64,000 bases of DNA from Pseudomonas sp. S04 (GCF_009834545.1 NZ_CP019427.1:4780001-4844000), one strand, 5' to 3'. Counted from the stretch's first letter, positions 18,410-29,893 are shown. A program made the numbers and translations. Notes: generated from the sequence alone by a model not told the origin.

Positions 18410-19057
18410 TCAGCGCCCCGGCTCGTCATTCCAAAGATATTTGTGCAGTTGCAATTGCAAGCGCACTGGCAGGTTGTCGGCAACTACCCAGTCCGCCAGG
18501 TCACGTGCATTGAGATCGTGATGGCTCGGTGAGAACAGGACTTCACCAGCCCGCCGGTCAAGACCGTACTGGATCAGCTTGGAGACAGCCCAGTCGTAGT
18601 CCTCGCGGGAACAGATCACGAACTTGACCTGGTCGTTGGACGTCAGCAGCTCGATATTCTCGTAGCGGTTACGGTGTACTTCCTTCGAGCCCGGGGTCTT
18701 CAGGTCGACCACGCGGCTGACCCGCGAATCTACCGCCGAGATGTCGATGGAACCACTGGTTTCCAGCGACACTTCGTAACCGGCATCACACAACTGCTTG
18801 AGTAGAGGGATGGCGTTAGGTTGGGCCAGCGGCTCGCCGCCGGTCACACAGACATAACGCGGGCGGAAACCGGCCACCTGCTCGAGGATCTCGTCGAGTG
18901 GTCGCACTGTTCCGCCGGTAAAGGCGTAGGCACTGTCGCAGTACTGGCAACGCAACGGGCAACCGGTCAGGCGCACAAAAACAGTGGGCAGCCCGGCAGT
19001 GCGCGTTTCACCCTGCAACGAGTAAAAAACTTCGGTAATTCTCAATGTATCTTGCAT
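18410..19057 (-). CDS. queE: 7-carboxy-7-deazaguanine synthase (radical SAM)
   Basis: 215 residues. Radical-SAM ring contraction of 6-carboxytetrahydropterin to CDG in queuosine synthesis. The cluster motif is CPLRCQYC (CX3CX2C), preceded by FYSLQGE, with the glycine-rich TGGEPLAQ and a conserved VDLKTPGS. I take the ATG at 19057 (MQDTLRITE); a GTG three codons upstream (19066) is possible. queC follows directly, forming a two-gene operon. Confidence 0.93.
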   Translation of the reverse strand: MQDTLRITEVFYSLQGETRTAGLPTVFVRLTGCPLRCQYCDSAYAFTGGTVRPLDEILEQVAGFRPRYVCVTGGEPLAQPNAIPLLKQLCDAGYEVSLETSGSIDISAVDSRVSRVVDLKTPGSKEVHRNRYENIELLTSNDQVKFVICSREDYDWAVSKLIQYGLDRRAGEVLFSPSHHDLNARDLADWVVADNLPVRLQLQLHKYLWNDEPGR

Positions 19058-19174
19058 AGTCGCCACGGGCGTAACAGCTAAACAGGCTGTCCGCCTCCGT
19101 CAGGCACTTGATGGAACCCCGCCAACGCGCAGATCCCAAAAAGCGGTGTTGCTAAAAAGGGCGTGAATTCTAAC

Positions 19175-19203
19175 GAAAAAACCCGCGACAAGCGCGGGTT
19201 TCT
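19175..19203 (-). terminator. Terminator of the Tol-Pal operon
   Basis: CCCGCG-ACAA-GCGCGGG hairpin (19182-19198) with a run of T on the minus strand, 20 bases after the cpoB stop. Confidence 0.85.
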
Positions 19204-19224
19204 TGAAACACGGGTCAAACTGCC

Positions 19225-20052
19225 TTACATGCGCTGCAGATCACGCTGGGCCAGCTGCGCGGCGGAGGTGCCAGGATACTGGCTGACCACCTGCTGCAAA
19301 ATGCCCTTGACCTTGTCGGCGTGCCCCAGGCGACGCTCGACATCGGCCAGCTTGTACAGCGAGTCCGGCACCTTGTTGTGCTTGGGATACAGCTGCGAAA
19401 CCCTGGCGAAAGCCTGGCCGGCGCCTTGCAGATCACCTTTGGCCAGGTTCACTTCACCCAGCCAGTATTGGGCATTGCCCGCGTACTGGCTGTTCGGGTA
19501 TTTGCGCAGGAACGCGGCGAAAGCCAGGCTGGCCTTGTCGAAGTCCTTGGCTTTGATCAGGTCGAAGGCAGCATCGTAGTAGAGCTTTTCCTTCGCCGGA
19601 TCACCCGGTTCGCTGCTGGCGGCAGGGGCTTGCGCCGCAGCGCCCGCACCTGCAGCAGCACCGGCGGCGCTATTGCCACCGGCTGGAGAATTTTCAGGAG
19701 CCGCAGCGGGTGCACCGCCCGATCCTATGCGCCGGTCAAGATCCTGGTATCGCTCCAGGGATTCTTGCTTCATGCGCGAAACATCATTTTGCAAAACTTC
19801 AATCACGCCTTGTTGGCGCGCGATCTGTTCCTGCATCTGTTGCAGTTGGTTGAACAGCTCGCCCTGTGCCGAGACAGGGGCCGAAACCCCTCCCCCGGCA
19901 TAGGCGCCGTTCGTACCGTAACCCGCAGGCGGATAACTGCTCCCGCTATTGTTATAACCGGAATCGTTATCGACCACAGGAACCGCAGCCCACGCCAGCA
20001 ATGGCGCGAGGCTGAGAGCCAGGACAGTTACAGCACGACGGCACGTTCGCAT
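19225..20052 (-). CDS. cpoB: Cell division coordinator CpoB (YbgF), TPR periplasmic protein
   Basis: 275 residues. Links Tol-Pal constriction to PBP1b peptidoglycan synthesis during division. Signal peptide at about 1-22 (VTVLALSLAPLLAWA); coiled coil at about 65-105 (LFNQLQQMQEQIARQQGVIEV) for trimerisation; an Ala/Gly/Pro-rich linker; then tetratricopeptide repeats from about 155 (YYDAAFDLIKAKDFDKASL). It begins 6 bases after pal and is the last gene of the operon. Confidence 0.93.
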   Translation of the reverse strand: MRTCRRAVTVLALSLAPLLAWAAVPVVDNDSGYNNSGSSYPPAGYGTNGAYAGGGVSAPVSAQGELFNQLQQMQEQIARQQGVIEVLQNDVSRMKQESLERYQDLDRRIGSGGAPAAAPENSPAGGNSAAGAAAGAGAAAQAPAASSEPGDPAKEKLYYDAAFDLIKAKDFDKASLAFAAFLRKYPNSQYAGNAQYWLGEVNLAKGDLQGAGQAFARVSQLYPKHNKVPDSLYKLADVERRLGHADKVKGILQQVVSQYPGTSAAQLAQRDLQRM

Positions 20053-20058
20053 GACGAA

Positions 20059-20556
20059 TTACTTACGCAGTTCGACGCGACGGTTTTGAGCCCAGGACTG
20101 CTCGTCGTTGCCGGTAGCAACTGGACGCTCTTCGCCGTAGGAAACCAGTTCCAGCTGAGCTGGGGAAACACCTTGCAGTACCAGGTAGCGTTGAACGGCT
20201 TTCGCACGACGCTCGCCCAGTGCCATGTTGTACTCACGAGTACCACGTTCGTCGGTGTTGCCTTCCAGAACAACGCGAGCGCCGTTTGCTTTCAGGTCTT
20301 TGGCGTGAACGTCCAGAGCGCGCATGGCTTCTGGCTTCAGGTCCGAGCTGTCGTATTCGAAGTAGAAGGTGGTGATTGCGCGCAGAGCAGCTTCTTCGCT
20401 CAGGGAGCCGTCAACAGCACCAGTGTTAGCGCCGTAACCAGCGTTTGGATCAACAGCGCCTTCACCGGCGTTGTCGCCGCCTTTGGACGAGCAACCTACA
20501 GCTACAGCCATGGCCAGGGCCAGCGCAGCAAACTTACCAAACTTCAGCATTTCCAT
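20059..20556 (-). CDS. pal: Peptidoglycan-associated lipoprotein Pal (OprL)
   Basis: 165 residues. Outer-membrane lipoprotein that grips peptidoglycan and binds TolB. The lipobox AMAVAVGC puts the lipidated Cys near residue 22. The OmpA-type domain includes [13 protein letters not shown] and the diaminopimelate-binding [11 protein letters not shown]. The ATG at 20556 follows TTAGGAGTTTCACG, so the eight-codon upstream extension is rejected. It lies 52 bases after tolB. Confidence 0.96.
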   Translation of the reverse strand: MEMLKFGKFAALALAMAVAVGCSSKGGDNAGEGAVDPNAGYGANTGAVDGSLSEEAALRAITTFYFEYDSSDLKPEAMRALDVHAKDLKANGARVVLEGNTDERGTREYNMALGERRAKAVQRYLVLQGVSPAQLELVSYGEERPVATGNDEQSWAQNRRVELRK

Positions 20557-20608
20557 CGTGAAACTCCTAATGAACCCCAATGTGTTAAGTACAACGTATA
20601 GCGCCGCG

Positions 20609-21910
20609 TCAGTTCAGGTAAGGGGACCAGGAAGGTTCTCTGACTTCGCCTTGTGCGGTAGGAAGCGGGAGCCTTACGCGTCCATTGATGGACACGAGCA
20701 TCAAGACTCCCCGGCCCTGCTGGCGGGTGGCGTAGATTACCATGGTGCCGTTGGGCGCAACAGTAGGCGACTCGTCCAGAGTGCTATCAGTTAGGATTTT
20801 TACACTACCGCGCTGCAAATCCTGGGCCGCCACCTTGAAATTGGTGAAACCTTGCTGGCGATGGATCATCACCAGAGTCTTTTCGTCGGCCGACAATTTC
20901 GGGTTGGCGTTGTAGTTGCCGATAAAGGTTACGCGCTCGGCACCGCCGCCACTGGCGCTGGTCTTGTAGATCTGCGGCTTGCCGCCACGGTCGGAGGTGA
21001 AGTAGATGGTCGAGCCATCCTTGCCCCAGAACGGTTCGGTGTTGATGCCAGGCCCTGCAGTCACGCGGGTGATCTGGCGCGACCCCAGGTTCATCACGTA
21101 GATGTCCGGGTTACCGTCCTTGGACAGTACGAACGCCAGGCGCGAACCATCCGGCGACCAGGCTGGAGCACCGTTGAGGCCTTCGAAGTTGGTGATCTGC
21201 TCACGACGACCAGTGTCGATGTTCTGCATGAAGATCCGCGGACGCTTCTGCTCGAAGGAGACATAGGCGATACGCTTGCCATCGGGGGCAAAACGCGGCG
21301 ACAGGATCGGCTCGCGGGACTGTAGCAGGGTCACTGCACGCGCACCGTCATAGTCCGAGCGTTGCAGGGTGTAGCGAGTGTTCTTCTCGGAGAAACGCTC
21401 GGCCGTCACGTACAGCAGACGGGTCGAGAACGCGCCCTTGATGCCCACCAGCTTCTCAAACGACTGGTCCGAAATGTAGTGCGCCATGTCGCGCAACTGG
21501 TCAACGCCGCCGGAAACGCTGCCGGTCAGCACTTGCTGCTCGGTGTTGACGTTGAACAGGGCGTACTGCACCTGCAGGCGACCGCCGGCCGGAACAATGC
21601 TGCCGACCATGATGTACTGGGCGCCCAGGGCCTTCCAGTCGCGGTAGATGACTTCGCTGGCCTGGGTCGGCTGGCTGATCATGTTCTGCTTGGGAATCGG
21701 CGAGTAGTAACCCGAGTTGCGCAAATCGTTACCAATGATTTCCGCCATGTCGTCCGGCAGCACGCTGCCGCCCTGCCAGCCGAACGGCACTACCGCGATC
21801 GGGGTCGCCCGATCACTGCCGCTGGTGACCAGAATGTTCTTTTCATCCGCCGCCGCTATCCCTGCCATGCAGCAAATAACGACAAGCATTCCTCGAAGAA
21901 GGTTTCTCAC
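20609..21910 (-). CDS. tolB: Tol-Pal system protein TolB
   Basis: 433 residues. Periplasmic beta-propeller that carries Pal and is released by TolA. A short signal peptide ends near AGIAAADEK; the N-terminal domain includes VPFGWQGG and [12 protein letters not shown]; propeller blades show the repeats [23 protein letters not shown] and [12 protein letters not shown]. The start is the GTG at 21910, overlapping the tolA stop (GTGA) behind GAGGATCT, so TolA and TolB are translationally coupled. Confidence 0.95.
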   Translation of the reverse strand: MRNLLRGMLVVICCMAGIAAADEKNILVTSGSDRATPIAVVPFGWQGGSVLPDDMAEIIGNDLRNSGYYSPIPKQNMISQPTQASEVIYRDWKALGAQYIMVGSIVPAGGRLQVQYALFNVNTEQQVLTGSVSGGVDQLRDMAHYISDQSFEKLVGIKGAFSTRLLYVTAERFSEKNTRYTLQRSDYDGARAVTLLQSREPILSPRFAPDGKRIAYVSFEQKRPRIFMQNIDTGRREQITNFEGLNGAPAWSPDGSRLAFVLSKDGNPDIYVMNLGSRQITRVTAGPGINTEPFWGKDGSTIYFTSDRGGKPQIYKTSASGGGAERVTFIGNYNANPKLSADEKTLVMIHRQQGFTNFKVAAQDLQRGSVKILTDSTLDESPTVAPNGTMVIYATRQQGRGVLMLVSINGRVRLPLPTAQGEVREPSWSPYLN

Positions 21911-22986
21911 AAGGCTAGATCCTCAGGTGTGAATGTCATCTTGAATGAACGATAGGGAGCGAAATCGCTCGGCTTCATTCCCTGCATTTCTGTCAAACGT
22001 CCAATGTTCTTGACCGCTGCTACAGCCGAGCTGTCGAACGGACCATCGCCACTGGACTTGGCTACCGTGACCGAAGTCACCGTACCATCGGGCAACATGC
22101 CAATTTGCAGCACGACCGTCATGTTCTTGCGTGCCGAAGGAGGACGCGCCCAGCCTTCCGCTGCACGTGCACGAATCAGGTCGTCGAAACTGCCCGCGAC
22201 TTCATCGCCTCGTTCATCGGCCAAGGCCTGCTGACGCTGCGGCGTGTCGGAAAGCAAATCTGCCAGGGCCTGGGCCTTTTTCTCTTCGGCGGATTTACGT
22301 GCCGCTTCCTGCGATTTTTTCTTCGCAGCATCGGCAGCAGCTTTCTTCTTCGCATCATCGGCGACTTTCTTCTTCGCCTCGTCCGCTTCAGCTTTCTTCT
22401 TGGCGTCGTCCGCGGCTTTTTTCTTCGCGTCTTCGACTACTTTCTTCTTCGCTTCTTCAGCGGCCGCTTTCTTGGCCTCTTCTTCAGCTTTCTTCTTGGC
22501 TTCTTCTTCGGCTTTCTTCTTGGCTATATCAGCCAATTGTTTCTCTTCTGCCTTCTTGGCTTCGGCGGTCTTCTTTGCTTCATCGGCTTTCTTGGCTTCA
22601 TCAGCCTTTTTCGCTTCTTCGGCTTTCTTCGACTCGTCGGCCTTCTTGGCTTCCTCGGCCTTTTGAGCCGCCTCTTCTTTCTTTTGTTCCGCAGCCTTCA
22701 CCGCTTCCTGCTCGACCTTCTTCTGCTCCATCTGTTCGACTTCGGTCTGGCGCGCAGCGGATTTCTTCGCTTCACCCGCAATCTTCTGATTGGTCTGGGT
22801 GGTCGCCTGACTTTTCGATTTCAACTGGTACAGGGTCGCCTGGACAATCGGCTTGGCCGGCGGCAGCTCCGGGGTAAAGGCAAAGCTGACGAACAGCATG
22901 CCGAACACCAGCACGTGCAAGCCAATTGCCCAGACACTAGGCCAGAAGTAGCTTTCCGAGGCTGTTGGCTCTCGCTGTTGCTGCAT
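21907..22986 (-). CDS. tolA: Tol-Pal system protein TolA
   Basis: 359 residues. Spans the periplasm and passes energy from TolQR to Pal and TolB. One membrane span near 19-37 ([20 protein letters not shown]), a long Lys/Ala/Glu helix at about 65-245 with repeated [10 protein letters not shown] and AEEEAKKK units, and a compact C-terminal domain ([23 protein letters not shown]) with a TonB-like fold. The low-complexity helix explains the long frame on the opposite strand. It overlaps tolR by one base. Confidence 0.95.
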   Translation of the reverse strand: MQQQREPTASESYFWPSVWAIGLHVLVFGMLFVSFAFTPELPPAKPIVQATLYQLKSKSQATTQTNQKIAGEAKKSAARQTEVEQMEQKKVEQEAVKAAEQKKEEAAQKAEEAKKADESKKAEEAKKADEAKKADEAKKTAEAKKAEEKQLADIAKKKAEEEAKKKAEEEAKKAAAEEAKKKVVEDAKKKAADDAKKKAEADEAKKKVADDAKKKAAADAAKKKSQEAARKSAEEKKAQALADLLSDTPQRQQALADERGDEVAGSFDDLIRARAAEGWARPPSARKNMTVVLQIGMLPDGTVTSVTVAKSSGDGPFDSSAVAAVKNIGRLTEMQGMKPSDFAPYRSFKMTFTPEDLAL

Positions 22987-23447
22987 CAGGGCGCCTCGGT
23001 AATCAAGCCAACGTTACCGACTCCGGCTTTCTGCAACCCACCCATCGCGCCCATGACGGCGCCGTAGTCGACGGTCTTGTCGCCACGAATGAACACTTGG
23101 GTGTGCTTGCCACCTTCGTTGCCGGCGCGAATGATCTTGGTCACCGCATCAGTCATCTGCGGCAGGGTCATTGCCCGGTCCTGCTGCTTCTCGGTGTCGA
23201 CTTCGCTGCCAAGGTTCCAGTAGTAGGTCTTGTCAGCCTTGATCGAAATGGTCAGGACCTGGGTGTTGTTGTCTTGCGGCAAGGCTTCGCTGGAAACCTT
23301 GGGCAAATCAACTTTCACGCCCTGATTGAGCATCGGCGCGGTCACCATGAAGATGACCAGCAGTACCAGCATCACGTCGATGTAAGGTACTACGTTCATC
23401 TCGGCGACCGGCTTGCGCTTTTTGCGAGCTCGAGCGATTAAAGCCAT
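22986..23447 (-). CDS. tolR: Tol-Pal system protein TolR
   Basis: 153 residues. ExbD-like subunit of the proton-driven TolQR motor. After a basic cytoplasmic start (RARKKRKPVAEM) comes MNVVPYIDVMLVLLVIFMVTAPM, a single span holding the Asp that carries protons, then a periplasmic peptidoglycan-binding domain. It begins 14 bases after the tolQ stop. Confidence 0.95.
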   Translation of the reverse strand: MALIARARKKRKPVAEMNVVPYIDVMLVLLVIFMVTAPMLNQGVKVDLPKVSSEALPQDNNTQVLTISIKADKTYYWNLGSEVDTEKQQDRAMTLPQMTDAVTKIIRAGNEGGKHTQVFIRGDKTVDYGAVMGAMGGLQKAGVGNVGLITEAP

Positions 23448-23461
23448 TGGGAAATACCTGC

Positions 23462-24157
23462 TTATTCTTCGCTGGTGTGCACTTTACGGTGCAGGATCGC
23501 CTGGAATTCATCGGCGAAGGTGTAGTAGCGGCTGATCAGGGTTTCGCTGCGCGCGGCAAAGCGGTTGTACGCAATTACGGCCGGAATGGCGGCGAACAGG
23601 CCGATGGCGGTGGCGATCAGTGCCTCGGCGATACCCGGGGCCACGGTGGCCAAGGTCGCTTGCTGGGCAGTGGCCAGGCCGCGGAAAGAGTTCATGATGC
23701 CCCAGACGGTACCGAACAGGCCGATGTACGGGCTGACCGAACCAACGGTAGCGAGGAATGGCAGGCTCTGCTCGAGCTTCTCTTCTTCGCGGGAAATAGC
23801 CACGCGCATGGCACGGGCAACGCCCTCCATGACCGCTTCCGGATCAACACCCGGTTGCTGGCGCAGACGGGAGAACTCCTTGAAGCCGGCACGGAAGATC
23901 TGCTCGACGCCCGAATCCGGATCAGGGTTGCTGCCCGCCTGACGGTACAGCTTGGACAGGTCGATACCCGACCAGAAGCGCTCCTCGAAGCTCTCCAGGG
24001 CACGTCGACCGGCACGCAGCAGGTTGCTGCGCTGAAAGATCATGATCCATGAGGTCACCGATGCGGCTACCAGGGTCAGCATTACCAGTTGCACCACGAT
24101 ACTGGCATTGCTAACCAGGCTCCACATGGAGGAATGGTCGACGACGTTAGCTTCCAC
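23462..24157 (-). CDS. tolQ: Tol-Pal system protein TolQ
   Basis: 231 residues. MotA/ExbB-family stator subunit of the inner-membrane motor. Span 1 is near 18-38 ([20 protein letters not shown]); spans 2 and 3 lie in [19 protein letters not shown] and [23 protein letters not shown], which carry the conserved Thr and Pro of the family. It starts inside the end of ybgC (11-base overlap), as in many proteobacteria. Confidence 0.95.
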   Translation of the reverse strand: MEANVVDHSSMWSLVSNASIVVQLVMLTLVAASVTSWIMIFQRSNLLRAGRRALESFEERFWSGIDLSKLYRQAGSNPDPDSGVEQIFRAGFKEFSRLRQQPGVDPEAVMEGVARAMRVAISREEEKLEQSLPFLATVGSVSPYIGLFGTVWGIMNSFRGLATAQQATLATVAPGIAEALIATAIGLFAAIPAVIAYNRFAARSETLISRYYTFADEFQAILHRKVHTSEE

Positions 24158-24614
24158 GCTTTATCTCCTGCTTTGAGTGTGTACCCGCGCCGCTCACGTC
24201 GGCAAAGGCCGCACGTAGAGCTTCGGGAATGGCCCGGGGTTTCAAACTATGGGTGCGCACACAGGCCACCAAAAACTGCCCTTCGCAGAGCAGTGCATTA
24301 TCCGCGGCTCGCCTGACCTGCTGCTTGAAGCGCAGGCTGACACGGTTCAATTCGATTACTTCAGCACTTACCACAAGCTCGTCGTCCAGTCGCGCCGGCG
24401 CGTGGTAGCGCGCTTCGCTGGAATGCACGACAAACAACAGGTCCTCGCCTGCCAGCTGTGACTGGGCAAAGCCCAACTCACGTAGCCGCTCGGTCCGAGC
24501 CCGTTCCATAAACTTGAGGTAATTAACGTAATACACGATGCCGCCAGCATCGGTGTCCTCGTAATAAACGCGACAACGATGTGCGAACGACTCTAGCCCG
24601 TTTTGCGCGCGCAT
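24147..24614 (-). CDS. ybgC: Acyl-CoA thioesterase YbgC (Tol-Pal associated)
   Basis: 155 residues. Hot-dog-fold thioesterase of the 4-hydroxybenzoyl-CoA thioesterase type. The catalytic Asp is in [20 protein letters not shown], the family signature. First gene of the tol cluster; the link with Tol-Pal is conserved but its role is not settled (acyl-CoA or acyl-carrier chemistry at the inner membrane). Confidence 0.93.
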   Translation of the reverse strand: MRAQNGLESFAHRCRVYYEDTDAGGIVYYVNYLKFMERARTERLRELGFAQSQLAGEDLLFVVHSSEARYHAPARLDDELVVSAEVIELNRVSLRFKQQVRRAADNALLCEGQFLVACVRTHSLKPRAIPEALRAAFADVSGAGTHSKQEIKRGS

Positions 24615-24750
24615 ACTCTAGTGCTTACTCCTCAGGTTGCCAATCCAGCCAGGCAACTGTTTTTCATTCTTCTGCGCCTTTGCTGCCAAACAAGGGTTCG
24701 CCAGCCACCTAGGACCACACAAAACCCGAATAAATCGGCGCAGACCGTCA

Positions 24751-25812
24751 TTAATCGTCCACCGCATCCAGAAATGCGTCTACTGCGGGCATTTCACCCA
24801 TGCGCGTCGGAATGTTCAGGCCAAAGTGCAAATAAGCATGCCGGGTCACTACCCGCCCACGGGGAGTGCGCATGATGTAGCCCTGCTGGATCAGGTACGG
24901 CTCCAGCACGTCTTCAATGGTGTGCCGCTCTTCACTGATGGCCGCCGCCAGACTGTCGACCCCCACCGGGCCGCCATCGAATTTCTCGATCATGGTCAGC
25001 AGCAAACGCCGGTCCTGGTGATCGAAACCACGCTCATCGACGTCCAGCAGGTTGAGCGCCAGGTCGGCGATCGGCTTGGTGATGTGGCCCTTGGCCCGGA
25101 CTTCGGCGAAATCCCGCACCCGCCGCAGCAGGCGGTTGGCGATACGTGGCGTACCGCGGGCCCGGCGGGCGATTTCGAACGCCCCTTCAGGGTCCAGCGG
25201 CAGCCCGAGGATACCGGCCGAACGACTGACGATCGTCGCCAGGTCGGCGGTGCTGTAGAACTCCAGGCGCTGGACGATGCCGAAGCGGTCGCGCAGCGGG
25301 TTGGTCAGCATGCCGGCGCGGGTGGTCGCCCCCACCAGGGTGAACGGCGGCAGGTCGAGCTTGATGGAACGTGCCGCCGGGCCTTCGCCGATCATGATAT
25401 CGAGCTGGAAGTCCTCCATGGCCGGGTACAGCACTTCCTCGACAATCGGCGACAGGCGATGGATTTCATCGATGAACAGCACGTCATGGGGTTCGAGGTT
25501 GGTCAGCAGTGCCGCCAGGTCGCCGGGGCGCTCCAGGACCGGGCCCGAGGTGCTTTTGATCGACACGCCCATTTCCTGGGCGATGATGTTGGCCAGCGTG
25601 GTTTTACCGAGGCCCGGCGGACCGAAGATCAGCGTGTGGTCCAGGGATTCGTTGCGCCCGCGCGCCGCCTGGATGAACAGCTCCATCTGCTCGCGAACGG
25701 TCGGCTGGCCAATGTATTCGGCCAGGCTGACCGGACGAATGGCCCGATCCTGGACTTCTTCGCGGTCACGCGGGCCACCGGTGGCGGTAATCAGACGATC
25801 AGCTTCAATCAC
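24751..25812 (-). CDS. ruvB: Holliday junction branch-migration ATPase RuvB
   Basis: 353 residues. Hexameric AAA+ motor that drives branch migration with RuvA. Walker [12 protein letters not shown], Walker [14 protein letters not shown], sensor region [10 protein letters not shown] and the C-terminal winged helix (TPRGRVVT). It starts with GTG at 25812, directly adjacent to the ruvA stop. The 136-base gap to ybgC shows no clear terminator. Confidence 0.96.
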   Translation of the reverse strand: MIEADRLITATGGPRDREEVQDRAIRPVSLAEYIGQPTVREQMELFIQAARGRNESLDHTLIFGPPGLGKTTLANIIAQEMGVSIKSTSGPVLERPGDLAALLTNLEPHDVLFIDEIHRLSPIVEEVLYPAMEDFQLDIMIGEGPAARSIKLDLPPFTLVGATTRAGMLTNPLRDRFGIVQRLEFYSTADLATIVSRSAGILGLPLDPEGAFEIARRARGTPRIANRLLRRVRDFAEVRAKGHITKPIADLALNLLDVDERGFDHQDRRLLLTMIEKFDGGPVGVDSLAAAISEERHTIEDVLEPYLIQQGYIMRTPRGRVVTRHAYLHFGLNIPTRMGEMPAVDAFLDAVDD

Positions 25813-26424
25813 TTAGATCATTCCCTTCAGGGCACGACGAATCAGGTCTTCACTGCTCAAGCCTTTCTCCTTGATCGCGGAAATCGCCTTGCTGGCTTCC
25901 TGCGGCTTGTAGCCCAGGGAGATTAGCGCGCTGACCGCGTCATTCTCCGCCGAAGCCACCGGTTGCGCCGGGCCATCAGGCTGGTTCGGCACCAGGGCAA
26001 ACATGCTCGGCACGGCTTCCCAGGCCTTGAAGCGGTCCTTGAGTTCCACCAGCAAGCGCTCGGCGGTCTTTTTGCCGACACCCGGCACCTTGGTCAGCGC
26101 CGAAGTGTCCTGGGCCTGCACGCAACGCACCAGCTCATCGACTTCAAGGCTCGACATCAACGCCAGCGCCAGTTTCGGACCGACCCCATTGAGGCGGATC
26201 AACTCGCGGAAAAAGTCCCGATCACGCTTGCCGATGAAACCATAAAGCAACTGGGCATCTTCGCGCACCACCAAATGGGTGTGCAGGGTTATCGGCTCTC
26301 CGATCGACGGCAGTCGATAGAGGGTGGTCATCGGCACTTCCAGCTCATAGCCCAGGCCGTTGACATCCAGTATCAGGTGCGGCGGCTGTTTCTCAGCCAA
26401 GGTGCCGCGCAAACGTCCAATCAC
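25813..26424 (-). CDS. ruvA: Holliday junction DNA helicase RuvA
   Basis: 203 residues. Tetrameric junction-binding protein: OB-fold start [21 protein letters not shown], helix-hairpin-helix motifs [14 protein letters not shown] and [18 protein letters not shown], and a RuvB-binding C-terminal domain ending [13 protein letters not shown]. Start codon GTG at 26424. Confidence 0.96.
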   Translation of the reverse strand: MIGRLRGTLAEKQPPHLILDVNGLGYELEVPMTTLYRLPSIGEPITLHTHLVVREDAQLLYGFIGKRDRDFFRELIRLNGVGPKLALALMSSLEVDELVRCVQAQDTSALTKVPGVGKKTAERLLVELKDRFKAWEAVPSMFALVPNQPDGPAQPVASAENDAVSALISLGYKPQEASKAISAIKEKGLSSEDLIRRALKGMI

Positions 26425-26542
26425 GTTTCAAATCCTTAAGCGTAGCCAGATCAGGCGTTCGAAGAGCAAAGTGAGCGAGGTCGCCGACAGTCCAGGCGCA
26501 AATCGCTCAACCAATAAAATCTCGTGGGTGGATGCTATCAGA

Positions 26543-27067
26543 TCACAGGCGCAGGCGACCGCCACGACTGCGCGCCGTCCCCAGCCCATGGGGCAACAGG
26601 CTGGAGCGGGTATGGGCATGGCAAATGGCAATGGCCAGGGCGTCCGAGGCATCGATTTGCGGTTTGCTGGTGAGCTTGAGCATATGCATGACCATCATCT
26701 GCACCTGCTCCTTGTTGGCTGCACCGGTACCGGTGACCGCCTGTTTGACCTGGGTAGCGGTGTATTCGGCGATCTCCAGGCTCTCTTCGGCCCCCGCGAC
26801 AATCGCCGCGCCACGGGCCTGGCCGAGCTTCAGCGCGGAGTCGGCGTTGCGGGCCATGAAGACCTTCTCGATGCCCATGGTCACAGGACCGTAGGTCTGG
26901 ATCACCTCGCGCACGCCGCGAAAAACAATTTGCAACCGTTCATGTAACTCACCGCTGCCGGTGCGAATACAACCCGACGCCACATACACGCAGCCACGAC
27001 CGGTATCGCGTACCACGCCATAACCGGTAATGCGTGAACCGGGGTCGATACCAAGAATTAATGTCAT
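26543..27067 (-). CDS. ruvC: Crossover junction endodeoxyribonuclease RuvC
   Basis: 174 residues. Resolves Holliday junctions by paired nicks. The RNase-H-like fold starts [16 protein letters not shown] with the first catalytic Asp; the later acids lie in [10 protein letters not shown] and [14 protein letters not shown]. It is 118 bases upstream of ruvA on the same strand, giving ruvC-ruvA-ruvB. Confidence 0.96.
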   Translation of the reverse strand: MTLILGIDPGSRITGYGVVRDTGRGCVYVASGCIRTGSGELHERLQIVFRGVREVIQTYGPVTMGIEKVFMARNADSALKLGQARGAAIVAGAEESLEIAEYTATQVKQAVTGTGAANKEQVQMMVMHMLKLTSKPQIDASDALAIAICHAHTRSSLLPHGLGTARSRGGRLRL

Positions 27068-27146
27068 AACGCCTGCGGGTTAAGAGAGTGAGGCCAGCAT
27101 AGAGCAGGTTGTGCCGGATGCACATTTTGTAGCCCTACCGAGAACC

Positions 27147-27239
27147 CTGTGGGAGCCGGGCTTGCCCGCGATAGCGGTAGAACATTCAACATCAATGTCG
27201 AGCCTGCCGACGTCATCGCGGGCAAGCCCGACTCCCACA
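27147..27239. repeat. REP pair between yebC and ruvC
   Basis: TGTGGGAGCCGGGCTTGCCC faces GGGCAAGCCCGACTCCCACA, both with inner GCGAT. GGGC-type variant, about 45 bases between units. Confidence 0.9.
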
Positions 27240-27257
27240 CTAGATCTGCGTCGCCCT

Positions 27258-28004
27258 TCAGCCGAGCTGTTGGGCCACCGACTCGGGGATGTCCGCATTG
27301 GAATAGACGTTCTGCACGTCATCCAGGTCTTCGAGCATGTCGATCAGCTTGAGCACCTTCTCGGCGCCTTCCAGGTCCAGTTCGGCACTGGTGGTTGGCA
27401 GCATCACGATTTCCGCATCATCGGCCTTGAAGCCCGCCGCTTCCAGGGCGTTGCGCACGGCATAAAAACCGGCGAACGAGGTGAATACGTCGATTGAACC
27501 GTCTTCGTTGGTCACCACGTCGTCGGCATCAGCCTCCATCGCGGCTTCCATCAAGGCGTCTTCGTCGATACCCGGGGCAAAGGAGATCTGCCCCTTGCGT
27601 TCGAACAGGTAAGCCACCGAGCCATCCGTGCCCAGGTTGCCGCCACACTTGCTGAAGGCGTGTCGAACCGCCGCCGCCGTGCGGTTGCGGTTATCGGTCA
27701 TGCACTCGACCATCACCGCCACGCCACCGGGGCCATAACCTTCGTAGCTCAGTTCGACCATGTCATCGGTGTCGGCAGCGCCAGCCCCACGGGCCACGGC
27801 GCGATCGATGATGTCACGGCTCATGTTCGCGCCCAGGGCCTTGTCCAGGGCCAGTCGCAGCCGTGGGTTGGAGCCAGGATCGCCGCCGCCCTGACGGGCC
27901 GCGACTGTCAGCTCACGAATCCACTTGGTGAAAATCTTGCCTTTCTTGGCATCCTGACGTTCTTTGCGGTGCTTGATGTTCGCCCACTTGGAATGACCCG
28001 CCAT
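27258..28004 (-). CDS. yebC: YebC/PmpR family protein
   Basis: 248 residues, starting [27 protein letters not shown], the family signature. YebC proteins have been described both as transcription regulators (PmpR in P. aeruginosa acts on quinolone signalling) and, more recently, as ribosome-associated factors easing translation of proline-rich stretches. Three mixed domains, normal length. It lies between aspS and ruvC, as in many gammaproteobacteria. Confidence 0.93.
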   Translation of the reverse strand: MAGHSKWANIKHRKERQDAKKGKIFTKWIRELTVAARQGGGDPGSNPRLRLALDKALGANMSRDIIDRAVARGAGAADTDDMVELSYEGYGPGGVAVMVECMTDNRNRTAAAVRHAFSKCGGNLGTDGSVAYLFERKGQISFAPGIDEDALMEAAMEADADDVVTNEDGSIDVFTSFAGFYAVRNALEAAGFKADDAEIVMLPTTSAELDLEGAEKVLKLIDMLEDLDDVQNVYSNADIPESVAQQLG

Positions 28005-28024
28005 AACTCGCTCCGAATTCTCTT

Positions 28025-28061
28025 AAAAACAATGCCCGCACACCCTGGAAGGCGAGCGGGC
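28025..28061 (-). terminator. Possible terminator after aspS
   Basis: Minus strand: GCCCGC and GCGGGC form a six-pair stem with a 16-base loop, then ATTGTTTTTAAG. A moderate intrinsic terminator in the aspS-yebC gap. Confidence 0.5.
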
Positions 28062-28080
28062 AATACACGCTGGATCTGAC

Positions 28081-28108
28081 CCCTGGCGTATCCACGGATA
28101 CGCCAGGG
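28081..28108. repeat. Perfect 13-bp inverted repeat after aspS
   Basis: CCCTGGCGTATCC and GGATACGCCAGGG are separated by AC, ten bases beyond the aspS stop. No T-run follows on either strand, so it is a stable RNA hairpin or a protein site rather than a classical terminator. Confidence 0.8.
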
Positions 28109-28117
28109 TGGCCAGCC

Positions 28118-29893
28118 TTACTCAGCCTTTGGCTGCTCGCGCAAACGGATGTGCAGCTCGCGCAGAGCCTTGGCATCCACCAGGCCCGGGGCCTGGGTCA
28201 TCACGCATGCCGCGCTCTGGGTTTTCGGGAACGCGATCACTTCACGGATAGACTGGGCGCCGGTCATCAGCATCACCAGACGGTCAAGGCCAAAGGCCAG
28301 GCCGCCGTGGGGCGGTGCGCCGTACTTCAGGGCGTCCAGTAGGAAGCCGAATTTCTCTTCCTGTTCCTCTTCGCTGATACCCAGCAGGCGGAACACCGAT
28401 TGCTGCATTTCCTTGCGGTGGATACGGATCGAACCGCCACCCAGCTCGGTACCGTTTAGCACCATGTCGTAGGCACGCGACAGCGCGGTCGCCGGGTTGG
28501 CTTCCAGCTCTTGCGGCGTGCACTTCGGTGCGGTGAACGGGTGGTGCAAGGCGGTGAAGCTGCCGTCGTCGTTCTCTTCGAACATCGGGAAGTCGACAAC
28601 CCACATCGGTGCCCACTTGCAGGTCAGCAGGTCCAGGTCATTACCGACCTTGATCCGCAATGCGCCCAGGGCTTCGCTGACGATCTTGGCTTTGTCGGCA
28701 CCGAAGAACACGATGTCGCCGTCAACTGCGCCAACGCGATCGAGGATCACATTGAGGTTAGCTTCAGGAATGTTCTTGACGATAGGCGACTGCAGGCCTT
28801 CGACGCCCTTGGCGCGCTCGTTGACCTTGATGTACGCCAGGCCCTTGGCACCGTAGATGCCGACGAACTTGGTGTAGTCGTCGATCTGCTTGCGCGGCAT
28901 GCTCGCTGCACCAGGAACGCGCAGTGCGGCAATCCGGCATTTCGGATCGTTGGCCGGGCCGCTGAAGACTTTGAAATCGACTTCTTTAAGCTGGTCGGCA
29001 ACGTCTACCAGTTCCAGCGGGTTACGCAGGTCCGGCTTGTCGGAACCGTAACGGCGCATGGCTTCTTCGAAGGTCATGTGCGGGAATTCACCGAATTCCA
29101 GATCCAGCACTTCCTTGAACAGGTTGCGGATCATTTTTTCGGTGATGCCCATGATCTCGTTTTCATCGAGGAAACTGGTTTCGATGTCGATCTGGGTGAA
29201 TTCCGGCTGGCGGTCAGCGCGCAGGTCTTCGTCACGGAAGCACTTGGCGATCTGGTAGTAGCGGTCGAAGCCAGCGACCATCAGCAGTTGCTTGAACAGC
29301 TGTGGCGATTGCGGCAACGCAAAGAACGAACCGGCGTGGGTACGGCTCGGGACCAGATAGTCACGAGCGCCCTCTGGCGTGGCGCGGGTCAGGATCGGCG
29401 TCTCGACGTCGAGGAAGCCGTTCTCGTCGAGGAAACGACGAATGCTGGTGGTCATGCGCGAACGCAGGCGCAGCTTCTCGAGCATTTCCGGGCGACGCAG
29501 GTCGAGGAAGCGATAACGCAGGCGGGTTTCTTCGCCGACGTCGGAGAACTCGTTGAGTGGGAACGGCGGGGTTTCCGCTTCGTTCAGCACTTCAAGCTCG
29601 TAACCCAGGACTTCGATCATGCCCGAGGCCATGTTGGCGTTGGTGGCACCGGCCGGACGCAGGCGTACCTTGCCGGTGATCTTGACCACGTATTCGCTGC
29701 GCACGCGATCGGCGGCGGCGAAGCTCTCGGCGCGATCCGGATCGAATACCACTTGGGCCAGACCATCACGATCACGGATATCGAGGAAAATCACCCCGCC
29801 GTGGTCACGACGACGATGGACCCATCCGCAAAGGGTAATTTCCTGACCTTCCAGGCTTTCGTTCAGTTGGCCGCAATAATGGCTGCGCATCAT
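28118..29893 (-). CDS. aspS: Aspartate-tRNA ligase
   Basis: 591 residues, the long bacterial type. N-terminal OB-fold anticodon domain ([21 protein letters not shown]), class II core with motif 2 [18 protein letters not shown], the bacterial GAD insertion at about 285-420 and motif 3 [12 protein letters not shown]. Pseudomonads generally lack asparaginyl-tRNA synthetase and use a non-discriminating AspRS with GatCAB; that is family knowledge, not visible here. Confidence 0.96.
   Translation of the reverse strand: MMRSHYCGQLNESLEGQEITLCGWVHRRRDHGGVIFLDIRDRDGLAQVVFDPDRAESFAAADRVRSEYVVKITGKVRLRPAGATNANMASGMIEVLGYELEVLNEAETPPFPLNEFSDVGEETRLRYRFLDLRRPEMLEKLRLRSRMTTSIRRFLDENGFLDVETPILTRATPEGARDYLVPSRTHAGSFFALPQSPQLFKQLLMVAGFDRYYQIAKCFRDEDLRADRQPEFTQIDIETSFLDENEIMGITEKMIRNLFKEVLDLEFGEFPHMTFEEAMRRYGSDKPDLRNPLELVDVADQLKEVDFKVFSGPANDPKCRIAALRVPGAASMPRKQIDDYTKFVGIYGAKGLAYIKVNERAKGVEGLQSPIVKNIPEANLNVILDRVGAVDGDIVFFGADKAKIVSEALGALRIKVGNDLDLLTCKWAPMWVVDFPMFEENDDGSFTALHHPFTAPKCTPQELEANPATALSRAYDMVLNGTELGGGSIRIHRKEMQQSVFRLLGISEEEQEEKFGFLLDALKYGAPPHGGLAFGLDRLVMLMTGAQSIREVIAFPKTQSAACVMTQAPGLVDAKALRELHIRLREQPKAE

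Noticed and set aside
22105..23067. Plus-strand frame of 320 codons opposite tolA, rich in Phe, Leu and Arg
   Set aside because: It is the complement of the Lys/Ala/Glu repeats of TolA; the hydrophobic look is an artefact of that.
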